Source: Nitrospira sp.
Lineage (GTDB): Bacteria; Nitrospirota; Nitrospiria; Nitrospirales; Nitrospiraceae
Length of the DNA: 58,124 bases
NCBI GenBank assembly: GCA_016873395.1
Contig: VGXG01000012.1
Span: 1 to 58,124 of the forward strand
Direction: 5' to 3'
The translations under genes and the position numbers were made by a program. A model generated the notes under the pieces. That model searched no databases. It was not told where the DNA came from and saw only the letters and a list, made by a program, of their open reading frames with translations. Shown here piece by piece: positions 50,765 through 58,124 of this stretch. The number at the start of each line of letters is the position of its first letter. Position 1 is the stretch's first letter.

Positions 50765-52158
50765 GACACCAACGTGTGTTTGGCCTGATCGAGTTCGGAC
50801 TCGATCAGACAGCGGATGGCCGTCAGGCGCGCGGGGGATGACGCCTCGAACCGGAGCACAAGGGCCGGCTGGGTATTGGATGCCCTGATCAGGCCCCACC
50901 CGTCCTCGAAGGTCACGCGAACCCCGTCGATTGTGATGACATCGCGAATCCTCAGGCCGGCACCCTGCACGGTCTTGGATGCAGCTGCGGCCAGCAGGCG
51001 TCCCTGAACCTTCTTGACCAGATCGAACTTCACGTCGTCCGGACAATCCACCCGGATTTCAGGCGTCACGGCGGTGGCCGGCAGGTCGGCGATCAAGGAC
51101 GAGAGCGGCTGTTCACTCTTGGCCAGGATTTCAACCAGGCGGCAGGACGCGTAGATCGCATCATCGTAGCCGAAGTAGCGATCCGCAAAAAACATATGGC
51201 CGGACATCTCACCCGCGAGCACCGCCTTCTCGGCCTTCATTTTGGCCTTGATCAGCGAATGGCCGGTCTTCCACATGATCGGCCGTCCCCCATGCTTGGC
51301 CACGTCATCGTACAAAGCCTGCGAAGCCTTGACCTCCGAGATAATCGTGCTCCCGGGACGAGCGGCAAGAATGTCTCTGGCATAGAGCACCATTAGGCGG
51401 TCCCCCCAGAGAATATGACCCTGCTCATCCACCGCGCCGATCCGGTCCGCATCCCCGTCATAGCCGATTCCCACATCCGCCCCGTTTCTCTTCACAGCCG
51501 CGATCAGGTCCTGGAGATTGTCCACAACCGTCGGGTCCGGATGATGGTTGGGGAACCGCCCGTCCAATTCGCAGTAGAGGCCGGTCACCCGGCACCCCAA
51601 CTGCTCCAACGCTTCTCTGGCCAGGAGTGCGGCAGCCCCATTCCCGCAATCAATCACAACATGGAGGCGGTCGGCCTTCACGGAGGCAAAACTCTTCTTG
51701 AGGTAGGCCAGATAATCCGGGATGAGCGGGCGCATGGAGACTGCTCCTGCCCCGCTGGAGAATTGCCCCGCTTCCACTATTCTCCGCAGGTGCTGGATTT
51801 CTTCCCCATGAAGCGCGTCTTTGCCGACGCACAGCTTGAAGCCGTTGTACTCCGACGCATTGTGGCTGCCTGTGATCATCACGCCGCCGTCCACGGACAG
51901 ATTGAAGAGAGAGAAATATAGGACCGGCGTCGGACAGACGCCGATGTCCAGCACACTGAGCCCCCCCGCAGTGAGGCCGCGAACGAGACGGTCCCGCAAG
52001 GCCGGCGAACTGGCCCGCCCATCCCGGCCGACGCTGACCGTTTTCATCCCATTCTGGCCGGCCAGGGTTGCAAAGGCCCGCCCAATCCGCTCAGCCACCT
52101 CTTCCGTTAATTCCTGCCCGACGATGCCTCGGATGTCATACTCGCGAAAAAGAGCCAT
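50761..52158 (-). CDS. manB: Phosphomannomutase/phosphoglucomutase
   Basis: 465 residues from the ATG at 52158 with AGAGGA upstream. Phosphoserine loop MITGSHNASEYNGFKL (Ser98), metal loop GYDGDADRIG (234-239), sugar loop GEMSGHMFF and phosphate loop ASNTQPALVLRFE define the alpha-D-phosphohexomutase family of the AlgC/ManB type. Makes mannose-1-phosphate for the neighbouring manC. A GACAAGT dyad separates it from manC. Confidence 0.94.
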   Translation of the reverse strand: MALFREYDIRGIVGQELTEEVAERIGRAFATLAGQNGMKTVSVGRDGRASSPALRDRLVRGLTAGGLSVLDIGVCPTPVLYFSLFNLSVDGGVMITGSHNASEYNGFKLCVGKDALHGEEIQHLRRIVEAGQFSSGAGAVSMRPLIPDYLAYLKKSFASVKADRLHVVIDCGNGAAALLAREALEQLGCRVTGLYCELDGRFPNHHPDPTVVDNLQDLIAAVKRNGADVGIGYDGDADRIGAVDEQGHILWGDRLMVLYARDILAARPGSTIISEVKASQALYDDVAKHGGRPIMWKTGHSLIKAKMKAEKAVLAGEMSGHMFFADRYFGYDDAIYASCRLVEILAKSEQPLSSLIADLPATAVTPEIRVDCPDDVKFDLVKKVQGRLLAAAASKTVQGAGLRIRDVITIDGVRVTFEDGWGLIRASNTQPALVLRFEASSPARLTAIRCLIESELDQAKHTLVS

Positions 52159-52172
52159 GATTCCTCTTGGAG

Positions 52173-52236
52173 TGACCAAGCTGACAAGCGAGCAAGTTTC
52201 AACTTGGTCACTTGCTACTTGCGGACTTGCTTTTTC
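52173..52236. repeat. Iterated-word dyad, GACAAGT family, overlapping manC 3' end
   Basis: Left arm GACCAAGCTGACAAGCGAGC then AAGTT; right arm AACTTGGTCACTTGCTACTT and GCGGACTTGCTTTTTCCC. The right arm includes the manC stop and encodes KKQVRK. Confidence 0.8.
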
Positions 52237-53678
52237 CCTTCGACGCGACGGCCGTAGTCGTCTTGCAAGCGCACGATATCGTCTTCGCCCAGGTAGGGTC
52301 CATCCTGCACCTCGATGATGTGCAGGGGGTCGGAACCAGGATTCTCCAGACGGTGCGGCGTATTCCGCGGAATGCCGGTGCTCTGTCCGACCTGCAGGTT
52401 GAATCGGCGGCGGCCACAGGTGACCCGGGCCGTTCCCGCGATGACCACCCAGTGTTCGCTGCGCTGATGATGCAATTGGAGCGAGAGCCGTCCCTTGGGA
52501 TTCACCGTCACCCGTTTCACCTTGTAACCTGGTCCTTCTTCCAACACCGTATAGGAGCCCCAAGGCCGGAAGACGGTGCGGTGCTCAAGCTGTTCGGGCG
52601 CCTCCCGTTTCTTTAAGACCTCGACGATTTTCTTCACATCCTGGGCGCGGGATTTTGGGCAGACCAGGGTGGCATCCTGGGTATCCACCACGACCATGTC
52701 GGACAACCCGATCGTGGCCACCAGCCGGCGGTCTGCATAGAGGATCGAGTCATGACTGTCCATATCCACCACGTTCCCGCTGACGACGTTGCCCGCCTCG
52801 TTGCGCCGGGCCACCTCCTCCAGGCTGCTCCAATTCCCGACATCAGACCAGAGAAAGTCGACCGGGATCACCGCCGCACGAGCAGAACGTTCCATCACCC
52901 CATTGTCGATCGAGACCGACGGTACCCGCCGATACCATTGAGCGAAGGCCCCGGAGACCGTCATGCCCTCTCCCAGCCGGCCGATTTTGTGCATCGCCCG
53001 GGCCAGGACCGGCTGGTACCGTTCAATTTCACTCAGAATCGTGGCGGCACGCCAGACGAAGATCCCGCTGTTCCAATAATAGTTGCCGGACTTGAGGTAG
53101 CGGCCGGCTGTCCGGACATCGGGTTTTTCCACGAAGCGGGCCACCGGGTAGCCCACAAGCCCGCTGCGCGTTCCCAGCCTAATCCGTCGGTTTGGCTGGA
53201 TATAGCCATAGCCGGTTTCCGGTCTTACCGGAGGAACTCCGAACGTCACCAGGCGGCCCTGTTTCGCGAGGTCCACCGACAAGGAGACTGACGTTTGAAA
53301 CCGCCGGTTCCCCTTGATGACATGGTCCGCCGGCAGTACCAGCATCACGGCCTCCGGATCGCGGCGGACTAACTCGGTTGCGGCAAGGGCGATGGCAGGA
53401 GCGGTATTCCGCCCTTCCGGCTCAACGATGAAATTGTCCCGCAACTCGTCCTTCCACTCGCCCAGTTGATAGCGGATCGAGTCGGCTTGCAGCGGGGTCG
53501 TCGAGATGAGCACCCGCGTTGGAGACACGCATCGGAGGACCCGTCGCATGGTTTGCTGGATCAGGGTCTCCTCGCCGATGATGCGCAGCAGTTGCTTGGG
53601 ATAGAGCGACCGGCTCAACGGCCAGAACCGGGTGCCGCTGCCGCCGGCTAGAATCACGGCGTAGAGATGAGGGTTCAT
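52215..53678 (-). CDS. manC: Mannose-1-phosphate guanylyltransferase / mannose-6-phosphate isomerase
   Basis: 487 residues. N-terminal nucleotidyltransferase AVILAGGSGTRFWPLSRSLY then PKQLL, VLPADHVI, FVEKPDV and WSDVGNWSSLEEV; C-terminal type II isomerase cupin RPWGSYTVLEEGPGYKVKRV, QLHHQRSEHWVVIAGTARVT and IPRNTPHRLENPG. Makes GDP-mannose for the adjacent gmd. The end KKQVRK is repeat-coded. Confidence 0.95.
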   Translation of the reverse strand: MNPHLYAVILAGGSGTRFWPLSRSLYPKQLLRIIGEETLIQQTMRRVLRCVSPTRVLISTTPLQADSIRYQLGEWKDELRDNFIVEPEGRNTAPAIALAATELVRRDPEAVMLVLPADHVIKGNRRFQTSVSLSVDLAKQGRLVTFGVPPVRPETGYGYIQPNRRIRLGTRSGLVGYPVARFVEKPDVRTAGRYLKSGNYYWNSGIFVWRAATILSEIERYQPVLARAMHKIGRLGEGMTVSGAFAQWYRRVPSVSIDNGVMERSARAAVIPVDFLWSDVGNWSSLEEVARRNEAGNVVSGNVVDMDSHDSILYADRRLVATIGLSDMVVVDTQDATLVCPKSRAQDVKKIVEVLKKREAPEQLEHRTVFRPWGSYTVLEEGPGYKVKRVTVNPKGRLSLQLHHQRSEHWVVIAGTARVTCGRRRFNLQVGQSTGIPRNTPHRLENPGSDPLHIIEVQDGPYLGEDDIVRLQDDYGRRVEGKKQVRK

Positions 53679-53687
53679 AGCGTTATT

Positions 53688-53852
53688 CGTCGTTCATGAA
53701 ACGCCGTTCGTGAAGAGTTGACGGTTATCAGTGTTCAGTTCTCAGTTTCCGGAACTGACCCTTCGAGATCCTCAGGGTCATGGTGAGCAGGGTCGAACCA
53801 TGACAACTGAAGACTGATCGCTGAGCACTTCTTCACGCGTCACGTTTCACGG
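53688..53852. repeat. Iterated-word dyad, CGTTCATGAAACG/TCAGTT family
   Basis: Outer words TCGTCGTTCATGAAACGCCG and TTCGTGAAGAG pair with CTTCTTCACGCGTCACGTTT then CACGGG; inner words CAGTGTTCAGTTCTCAGTTT pair with AACTGAAGACTGATCGCTGA. A further CCCTTCGAGATCCTCAGGGT hairpin lies between. The outer right arm encodes the end of the kdsC-like gene. Confidence 0.65.
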
Positions 53853-54390
53853 GTCTGTGCACCTGAGTCGCCAAGATGAGGTCCGCTACCTCACGGACAG
53901 CGCCATCTCCCCCCTTTTTGCGACACACGTAATGGACGACTCTGAGTATGGGCGGCAAGCCATCGGCAGGGGCAGCCGAAAAACCCACAGACCTGAGCGC
54001 CTCCAGGTCATTGACGTCATCGCCGATGTAGGCGACTTGCCGGAGGGTGAGATGGTACTTGGTCGCGAGTGCACGCAAGACAGCCAGCTTGTCCTGCACT
54101 CCCAGGTGAACCTCAGGGATCGTCAGTTTTTCCGCCCGGTGGAGGACCAGCTTTGTTTGCTCCATCGTAATCAGCGCCGTAATGAGCCCGGCATGCTGGA
54201 GCAGCTTGATGCCCATGCCATCGCGCGTGTTGAATTTCTTCCACTCATCGCCGGATTCTGAATAGTACATGCCGGCATCGGTCAAGACTCCATCGACATC
54301 CAAGGCAAAGAGACGGATCTGCTTCAGGATGGCCGTGAGGGACGATCGTGAGGGCATCCTGCGGCGGCCCTTTGATTGCTGTGTCAACAT
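53833..54390 (-). CDS. KdsC-like HAD phosphatase
   Basis: 185 residues. HAD superfamily with LFALDVDGVLTDAGMYYSES (nucleophile Asp31), LITALITMEQT, GVQDKLAVLRALATKYHL and GDDVNDLEALRSVGFSAAPA then DG; no cap domain. This is the subclass of 3-deoxy-octulosonate-8-phosphate phosphatase and relatives. No other Kdo genes are adjacent, so it could serve another sugar-phosphate. The last residues (VKRDA) come from a repeat arm. Confidence 0.88.
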   Translation of the reverse strand: MLTQQSKGRRRMPSRSSLTAILKQIRLFALDVDGVLTDAGMYYSESGDEWKKFNTRDGMGIKLLQHAGLITALITMEQTKLVLHRAEKLTIPEVHLGVQDKLAVLRALATKYHLTLRQVAYIGDDVNDLEALRSVGFSAAPADGLPPILRVVHYVCRKKGGDGAVREVADLILATQVHRPVKRDA

Positions 54391-54468
54391 GCGCCCCCCT
54401 CGTTCAACGAACGGGCAGCGTACAGGGTTTATCCGGCAAACACGATTCAGTCCGCCTCGCTTGTCCGC

Positions 54469-55458
54469 TCAGCCACTCTTCGATCGCGAATCTGTCAGGA
54501 ACCGAAGATCTGCCTCGACCATCTCTTGGACCAACTCCTGGAATTTCACCTGACAGAACCAGCCCAGCTTTTGCTTGGCCCTTGAGGCGTCTCCCAGCAA
54601 TAGCTCCACTTCCGCTGGCCGGCGCAATTGAGGATCGACCACCACGTGATTCCGATAATCGAGTCCCAGATGCGAGAAGGCGGCTTCGGCGAAATCGCGC
54701 ACCGAGTGCTCCTCTCCGGTCGCGATGACATAGTCCTCCGGCTCACCCTGCTGAAGCATCATCCACATGGCTCGAACGTATTCGCGGGCATGGCCCCAGT
54801 CACGCCGCGCATCGAGATTGCCAAGCCTGACCTCCTTGGCCAGACCAAGCTTGATCATGGCCGCATGAGAAGAAATCTTCCTGGTGACGAATTCGTATCC
54901 TCTCCTCGGAGATTCGTGGTTATAAAGAATTCCGCAAGAGGCCCTGATTCCGTACGCTTCTCGGTAGTTTCTCGTCAAATGAAACCCTGCCACCTTGGAG
55001 ATGCCATAGGCGGAACGGGGATGAAAGGGGGTTCGCTCCGTCTGAGGCACCTCCGTCACTTTCCCGAACATCTCGCTCGATGCAGCAAAATAGAACCGGC
55101 AGCCCGGCGTACAGTCGTGAAGCGCAGCCAGGACATGGTGGGTCCCGTTGATGTTGGCATTGAGCGTGGAGAATTCGTCTTCGAAGGAGTAGGTCACAAA
55201 GCTCTGAGCGGCCAGATGGTAACATTCATCCGGCTCCACCATCCGAAAGACCCGATAGATGCTCGGCAGACTTTCCAGCGACGCCGCATGAAGGTGCAGT
55301 CGGTCCTTAATATCCAGGATGCGCCAGAGTCGGTGCTCGGGGTCTTCGATCGCCACCCGTCGGACGATCCCGTGCACTTCATAACCCTTTTCAAGCAACA
55401 ACTCGGCGAGGTACGACCCATCCTGGCCGGTAATGCCGGTGATCAAAGCACGCTTCAT
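54469..55458 (-). CDS. gmd: GDP-mannose 4,6-dehydratase
   Basis: 329 residues. Extended SDR: ALITGITGQDGSYLAELLLE, YHLAAQSFVTYSFEDEFSTL, ASSEMFGKVTEVPQTERTPF, YGISKVAGFHLTRNYREAYG (Tyr151, Lys155) and LGNLDARRDWGHAREYVRAM. Converts GDP-mannose from ManC to GDP-4-keto-6-deoxymannose. No fucose or rhamnose reductase for this branch is in the window except rmlD, which normally acts on dTDP sugars. Confidence 0.93.
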   Translation of the reverse strand: MKRALITGITGQDGSYLAELLLEKGYEVHGIVRRVAIEDPEHRLWRILDIKDRLHLHAASLESLPSIYRVFRMVEPDECYHLAAQSFVTYSFEDEFSTLNANINGTHHVLAALHDCTPGCRFYFAASSEMFGKVTEVPQTERTPFHPRSAYGISKVAGFHLTRNYREAYGIRASCGILYNHESPRRGYEFVTRKISSHAAMIKLGLAKEVRLGNLDARRDWGHAREYVRAMWMMLQQGEPEDYVIATGEEHSVRDFAEAAFSHLGLDYRNHVVVDPQLRRPAEVELLLGDASRAKQKLGWFCQVKFQELVQEMVEADLRFLTDSRSKSG

Positions 55459-55474
55459 GATCTCTCCTCTGGAG

Positions 55475-56332
55475 TCATGACCTCTCGACGGACACCGCGG
55501 ACCGAACTTCGCGCACGAACCGCGTCAGGGCTCCCTTCCAATGAGGCATCGTGATCCCGGCACGGGCCAAAACCCGATTCGCCAGGACCGAGTACGGAGG
55601 GCGACGCACGGCGCTTCCCGATTCTCCGGCTGTAATGGGACTGACCGCGACCGACGCGCCCATGAGTGACACGATGGCGCAGGCGAATTCGTACCAGCTA
55701 CAGTCACCTGCCCCGGTGGCATGGGCCACTCCTCGCACGTCCGTTTCTTCAGTCACTCGGGCGAGCACCGCGGCCAAATCGCCGGCATGCGTGGGACACC
55801 CGCGCTGGTCGGCGACAACCCGAAGCTCAGACGGTTCGGCCGCGCGCTGCATAATCGTTTTGACGAAGTTGTTCCCGTACCTCCCATACAACCACGCGGT
55901 CCTGACGATGAGCGTGTTGGAGCAAGAGGCCAACGCGCGACGCTCTCCTTCGAGTTTCGATCGTCCATAAGCATTGAGCGGGTTGGGCTTGTCTGTTTCT
56001 TCGTAGGGTGTTCCCTTCTGGCCATCGAACACGTAATCGGTGGAGAGACAAATCAGGCGAGCCCCGACCTTGGAAGCGGCCCGCGCGACCCTCTCGGTCC
56101 CCTCCGCATTGACGGCCATCGCCATGTCCGGTTCCTGCTCGGCCCGTTCGACATTTGTGTAGGCTGCGGCATGGATAATCACGTCAGGGTCTGCCTCGCG
56201 CACGTATTGCTCCGCATCGTCCTTGAGCAGGTCAAACTCGGGCCAGACGCCGAGCACGAGCCTATGCTTGTTGAGCACCAGCTGGAGCTCATGGCCAAGT
56301 TGCCCGTCGGCGCCCGTGATCAGGATGCGCAT
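55475..56332 (-). CDS. rmlD: dTDP-4-dehydrorhamnose reductase
   Basis: 285 residues from the ATG at 56332, which overlaps rmlB by 13 bases. MRILITGADGQLGHELQLVL (NADPH loop), VIIHAAAYTNVERAEQEPDM, CLSTDYVFDGQKGTPYEETD and LNAYGRSKLEGERRALAS are diagnostic, as is TAWLYGRYGNNFVKTI. Last step of dTDP-L-rhamnose synthesis. A 4-keto reductase for the Gmd product is an alternative role. Confidence 0.92.
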   Translation of the reverse strand: MRILITGADGQLGHELQLVLNKHRLVLGVWPEFDLLKDDAEQYVREADPDVIIHAAAYTNVERAEQEPDMAMAVNAEGTERVARAASKVGARLICLSTDYVFDGQKGTPYEETDKPNPLNAYGRSKLEGERRALASCSNTLIVRTAWLYGRYGNNFVKTIMQRAAEPSELRVVADQRGCPTHAGDLAAVLARVTEETDVRGVAHATGAGDCSWYEFACAIVSLMGASVAVSPITAGESGSAVRRPPYSVLANRVLARAGITMPHWKGALTRFVREVRSAVSVERS

Positions 56333-57348
56333 GGGATCCCGTCCTTCAGTCGTTTCCCGTACATCTGTTCGTAATAGGCTCGAAACTCCCCGGATTTGAT
56401 CTTGCGCCACCATTCTTGATGATCCCGGTACCAATCCACGGTCGCCCGCAATCCGGTTTCGAACGGCACCGTCGGGCTCCATCCCAACGCGCGCAGGCGG
56501 CTGCAATCCACCGCGTAGCGGCGATCGTGGCCGGGCCGGTCTTGCACGAATCGGAGGAGCGTGGGCGGCTTGCCAAGGTGGTTCAGAATCGTCCCAGCAA
56601 CTGCGATATTTTCTCGTTCATTCCCTCCACCGATGTTGTAAATGCCGCCGGGCTCGCCGTGGTGCAACACATGTTCGATCGCACCGCAGTGGTCAAACAC
56701 CGACAACCAATCCCGACGGTAGCGCCCGTCCCCATACAGCGGGAGCGGCTGGTCATCGATCGCATTGGTGACAAAGAGGGGAACAAATTTCTCCGGGTAT
56801 TGGTTGGGGCCGTAGGTATTGCTCCCTCTGGTGATCAACACGGGAAAGCCGTACGTTGCCCAGTAGCTTCGGACCAGCAAATCCCCTCCCGCCTTGCTCG
56901 CCGAATAGGGGCTCCGAGGATCGAGCCGATCGTCTTCTCTCGACGATCCCACCTCGACGCTTCCGTAGACTTCATCGGTGCTCACTTGCACAAATCGGCT
57001 CACGCCGGCCTTGCGAGCTTCTTCCAAGAGAACGCCTGTCCCGACCACGTCCGTCCTGGCGAACCCGCCGGGCTCCACAATGGATCGATCCACGTGCGTC
57101 TCCGCGGCGCAATTGATCACCGCCTCGATCCTGTGCTCCCTCACAATCCTCTCGACCGTTGTCGCGTCGCAGATATCCCCTTGCACGAAGACATAGCGGG
57201 CATGTCCCGTCACATCGGCGAGGTTCCCGAGGTTACCCGAATAGCGGAGGGCATCCAGGTTGACGACCGAATCCTGCTCGCTGGCCAGCAGGCGCCGCAC
57301 GAGATGCGACCCGATGAACCCCGCTCCACCTGTCACCAGAATGCGCAC
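56320..57348 (-). CDS. rmlB: dTDP-glucose 4,6-dehydratase
   Basis: 342 residues from the GTG at 57348 (VRILVTGGAGFIGSHLVRRL); the start is four bases past the rmlA stop. NAD loop at 7-13, VINCAAETHVDRSIVEPGGF, QVSTDEVYGSVE (catalytic region 124-126), SPYSASKAGGDLLVRSYWAT (Tyr148, Lys152) and RGSNTYGPNQYPEKFVPLFV. Second step of the dTDP-rhamnose pathway. Confidence 0.95.
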   Translation of the reverse strand: MRILVTGGAGFIGSHLVRRLLASEQDSVVNLDALRYSGNLGNLADVTGHARYVFVQGDICDATTVERIVREHRIEAVINCAAETHVDRSIVEPGGFARTDVVGTGVLLEEARKAGVSRFVQVSTDEVYGSVEVGSSREDDRLDPRSPYSASKAGGDLLVRSYWATYGFPVLITRGSNTYGPNQYPEKFVPLFVTNAIDDQPLPLYGDGRYRRDWLSVFDHCGAIEHVLHHGEPGGIYNIGGGNERENIAVAGTILNHLGKPPTLLRFVQDRPGHDRRYAVDCSRLRALGWSPTVPFETGLRATVDWYRDHQEWWRKIKSGEFRAYYEQMYGKRLKDGIPCAS

Positions 57349-57352
57349 GCCT

Positions 57353-58084
57353 TTACTCAATCTTGTTGGCACCGGTCTGGGCCACGAGCTGATTCGCCAG
57401 CAGCAGGGATTCGATGGTGCCTGCATCGGTCCACCATCCGTCCAGCACATCCCAGGTCAGTTGTCCCGCTTCGATGTAGGCATTGTTCACGTCGGTAATT
57501 TCCAGTTCTCCGCGACCGGACGGCTTGAGGGTCTTGATGATGTCGAACACTTGTCCATCGTAAAAATATATTCCCGTCACGGCATAGGCCGAGCGAGGCT
57601 GCGAGGGCTTCTCTTCGATCTTGACGACTTTCGTTCCGTCCAAAACCGGCACGCCGAATCGTTGCGGATCCTTCACTTCCTTGAGCAAAATCTTGGCGCC
57701 ATTTTTTTGATCGCGAAACGCTTGCGCCGCCTTCAGGATATTCCCCTCGATGATATTGTCGCCTAGCACGACGCAGATCGGCCCCTGGTCCGCAAAATGT
57801 TCGGCCAAACGCAACGCGTCGGCGATGCCCCCCTCGCCCTCCTGATAGGTATAGTCCAAATGCTGCAATCCAAATTCCTTCCCATTGCCCAACAGCTTCA
57901 AGAAGTCCCCCGCGCTATTCCCCCCCGTCACGAGGAGGATATCTCGAATCCCGGCATTGACCAGGGTCTGGATCGGATAATAGATCATGGGCCGATCGTA
58001 GACCGGCAACAAATGCTTGTTCGTCACTTTCGTGAGCGGATGCAGGCGGGTCCCAAGACCGCCGGCCAAGACGATCCCTTTCAT
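57353..58084 (-). CDS. rmlA: Glucose-1-phosphate thymidylyltransferase, short form
   Basis: 243 residues. MKGIVLAGGLGTRLHPLTKV then TNKHLLPVYDRPMIYYPIQT is the nucleotide and sugar-phosphate site; VVLGDNIIEGNILKAA and KIEEKPSQPRSAYAVTGIYF and the C-terminal LDGWWTDAGTIESLLLANQL are typical. About 50 residues shorter than classical RmlA, as in the short bacterial and archaeal-like forms. First gene seen of the leftward rml cluster; rmlC is not in the window. Confidence 0.92.
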   Translation of the reverse strand: MKGIVLAGGLGTRLHPLTKVTNKHLLPVYDRPMIYYPIQTLVNAGIRDILLVTGGNSAGDFLKLLGNGKEFGLQHLDYTYQEGEGGIADALRLAEHFADQGPICVVLGDNIIEGNILKAAQAFRDQKNGAKILLKEVKDPQRFGVPVLDGTKVVKIEEKPSQPRSAYAVTGIYFYDGQVFDIIKTLKPSGRGELEITDVNNAYIEAGQLTWDVLDGWWTDAGTIESLLLANQLVAQTGANKIE

Positions 58085-58124
58085 GACTCCTCCAAAACCA
58101 TTGGCCTACAGCACCTTTTGAAAG

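Overview
The window looks like chromosomal DNA from a GC-rich bacterium, most likely a Nitrospira-type member of the Nitrospirota. I infer this from the overall style (about 60% GC, housekeeping protein sequences, compact operons separated by iterated-word spacers); nothing in the window proves the genus. No rRNA, tRNA, CRISPR array, transposase or integrase gene was found.

Layout. 1-5042 is an accessory scrapyard: a secreted protein, a double ribbon-helix-helix protein, fragments of a phage-type replication protein and a thermonuclease, an N-formylglutamate amidohydrolase, tspO, a truncated type I restriction specificity subunit, a formylglycine-generating-enzyme-like protein with a likely frameshift, and a 53-codon chimera of the last two. 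5398-12984 is a leftward housekeeping run (eno, ftsB, era, mgtE, recO, DUF971, lipoprotein, glgA). 12913-14267 holds two toxin-antitoxin pairs separated by repeated copies of the 5' end of eno. 14334-14760 is a lipoprotein gene whose well-placed start codon is put out of frame by a tetranucleotide repeat. 15061-24054 carries gatB, ytxH-like, DUF948, gatA, panD, gatC, glmS, glmU and DUF502 genes leftward. 24195-32556 runs rightward: tmk, holB, metG, a secreted protein, ftsH, an exported methyltransferase and a cation efflux gene. 32648-36616 is a leftward TonB-dependent uptake cluster. tatD, a NYN-domain gene, an amidase gene and truA follow.

40604-42121 is a small integron cassette array without integrase: two attC sites and two cassettes, one encoding a compact SIR2-like protein, the other a DUF4160/DUF2442 pair. 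42122-42599 holds strong DNA hairpins and no gene. 42600-49850 encodes cysE, a four-helix-bundle protein, ispF, ispD, a PIN-TRAM protein, an HtrA protease, class I aldolase and fructose-bisphosphatase. 49955-58084 is a nucleotide-sugar cluster (rmlA, rmlB, rmlD, gmd, kdsC-like, manC, phosphomannomutase) for surface polysaccharide.

The most unusual signals are non-coding. At least seventeen spacers carry inverted repeats whose arms are iterations of a short word, with a different word family from spacer to spacer; several run into genes and encode their last residues. Other leads are the phase-variable lipoprotein, the serial capture of toxin-antitoxin pairs at the eno start, the SIR2 cassette, and a pair of hairpin elements with a conserved core and different but self-complementary arms. 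All functional statements rest on reading the sequence; no database search was run.
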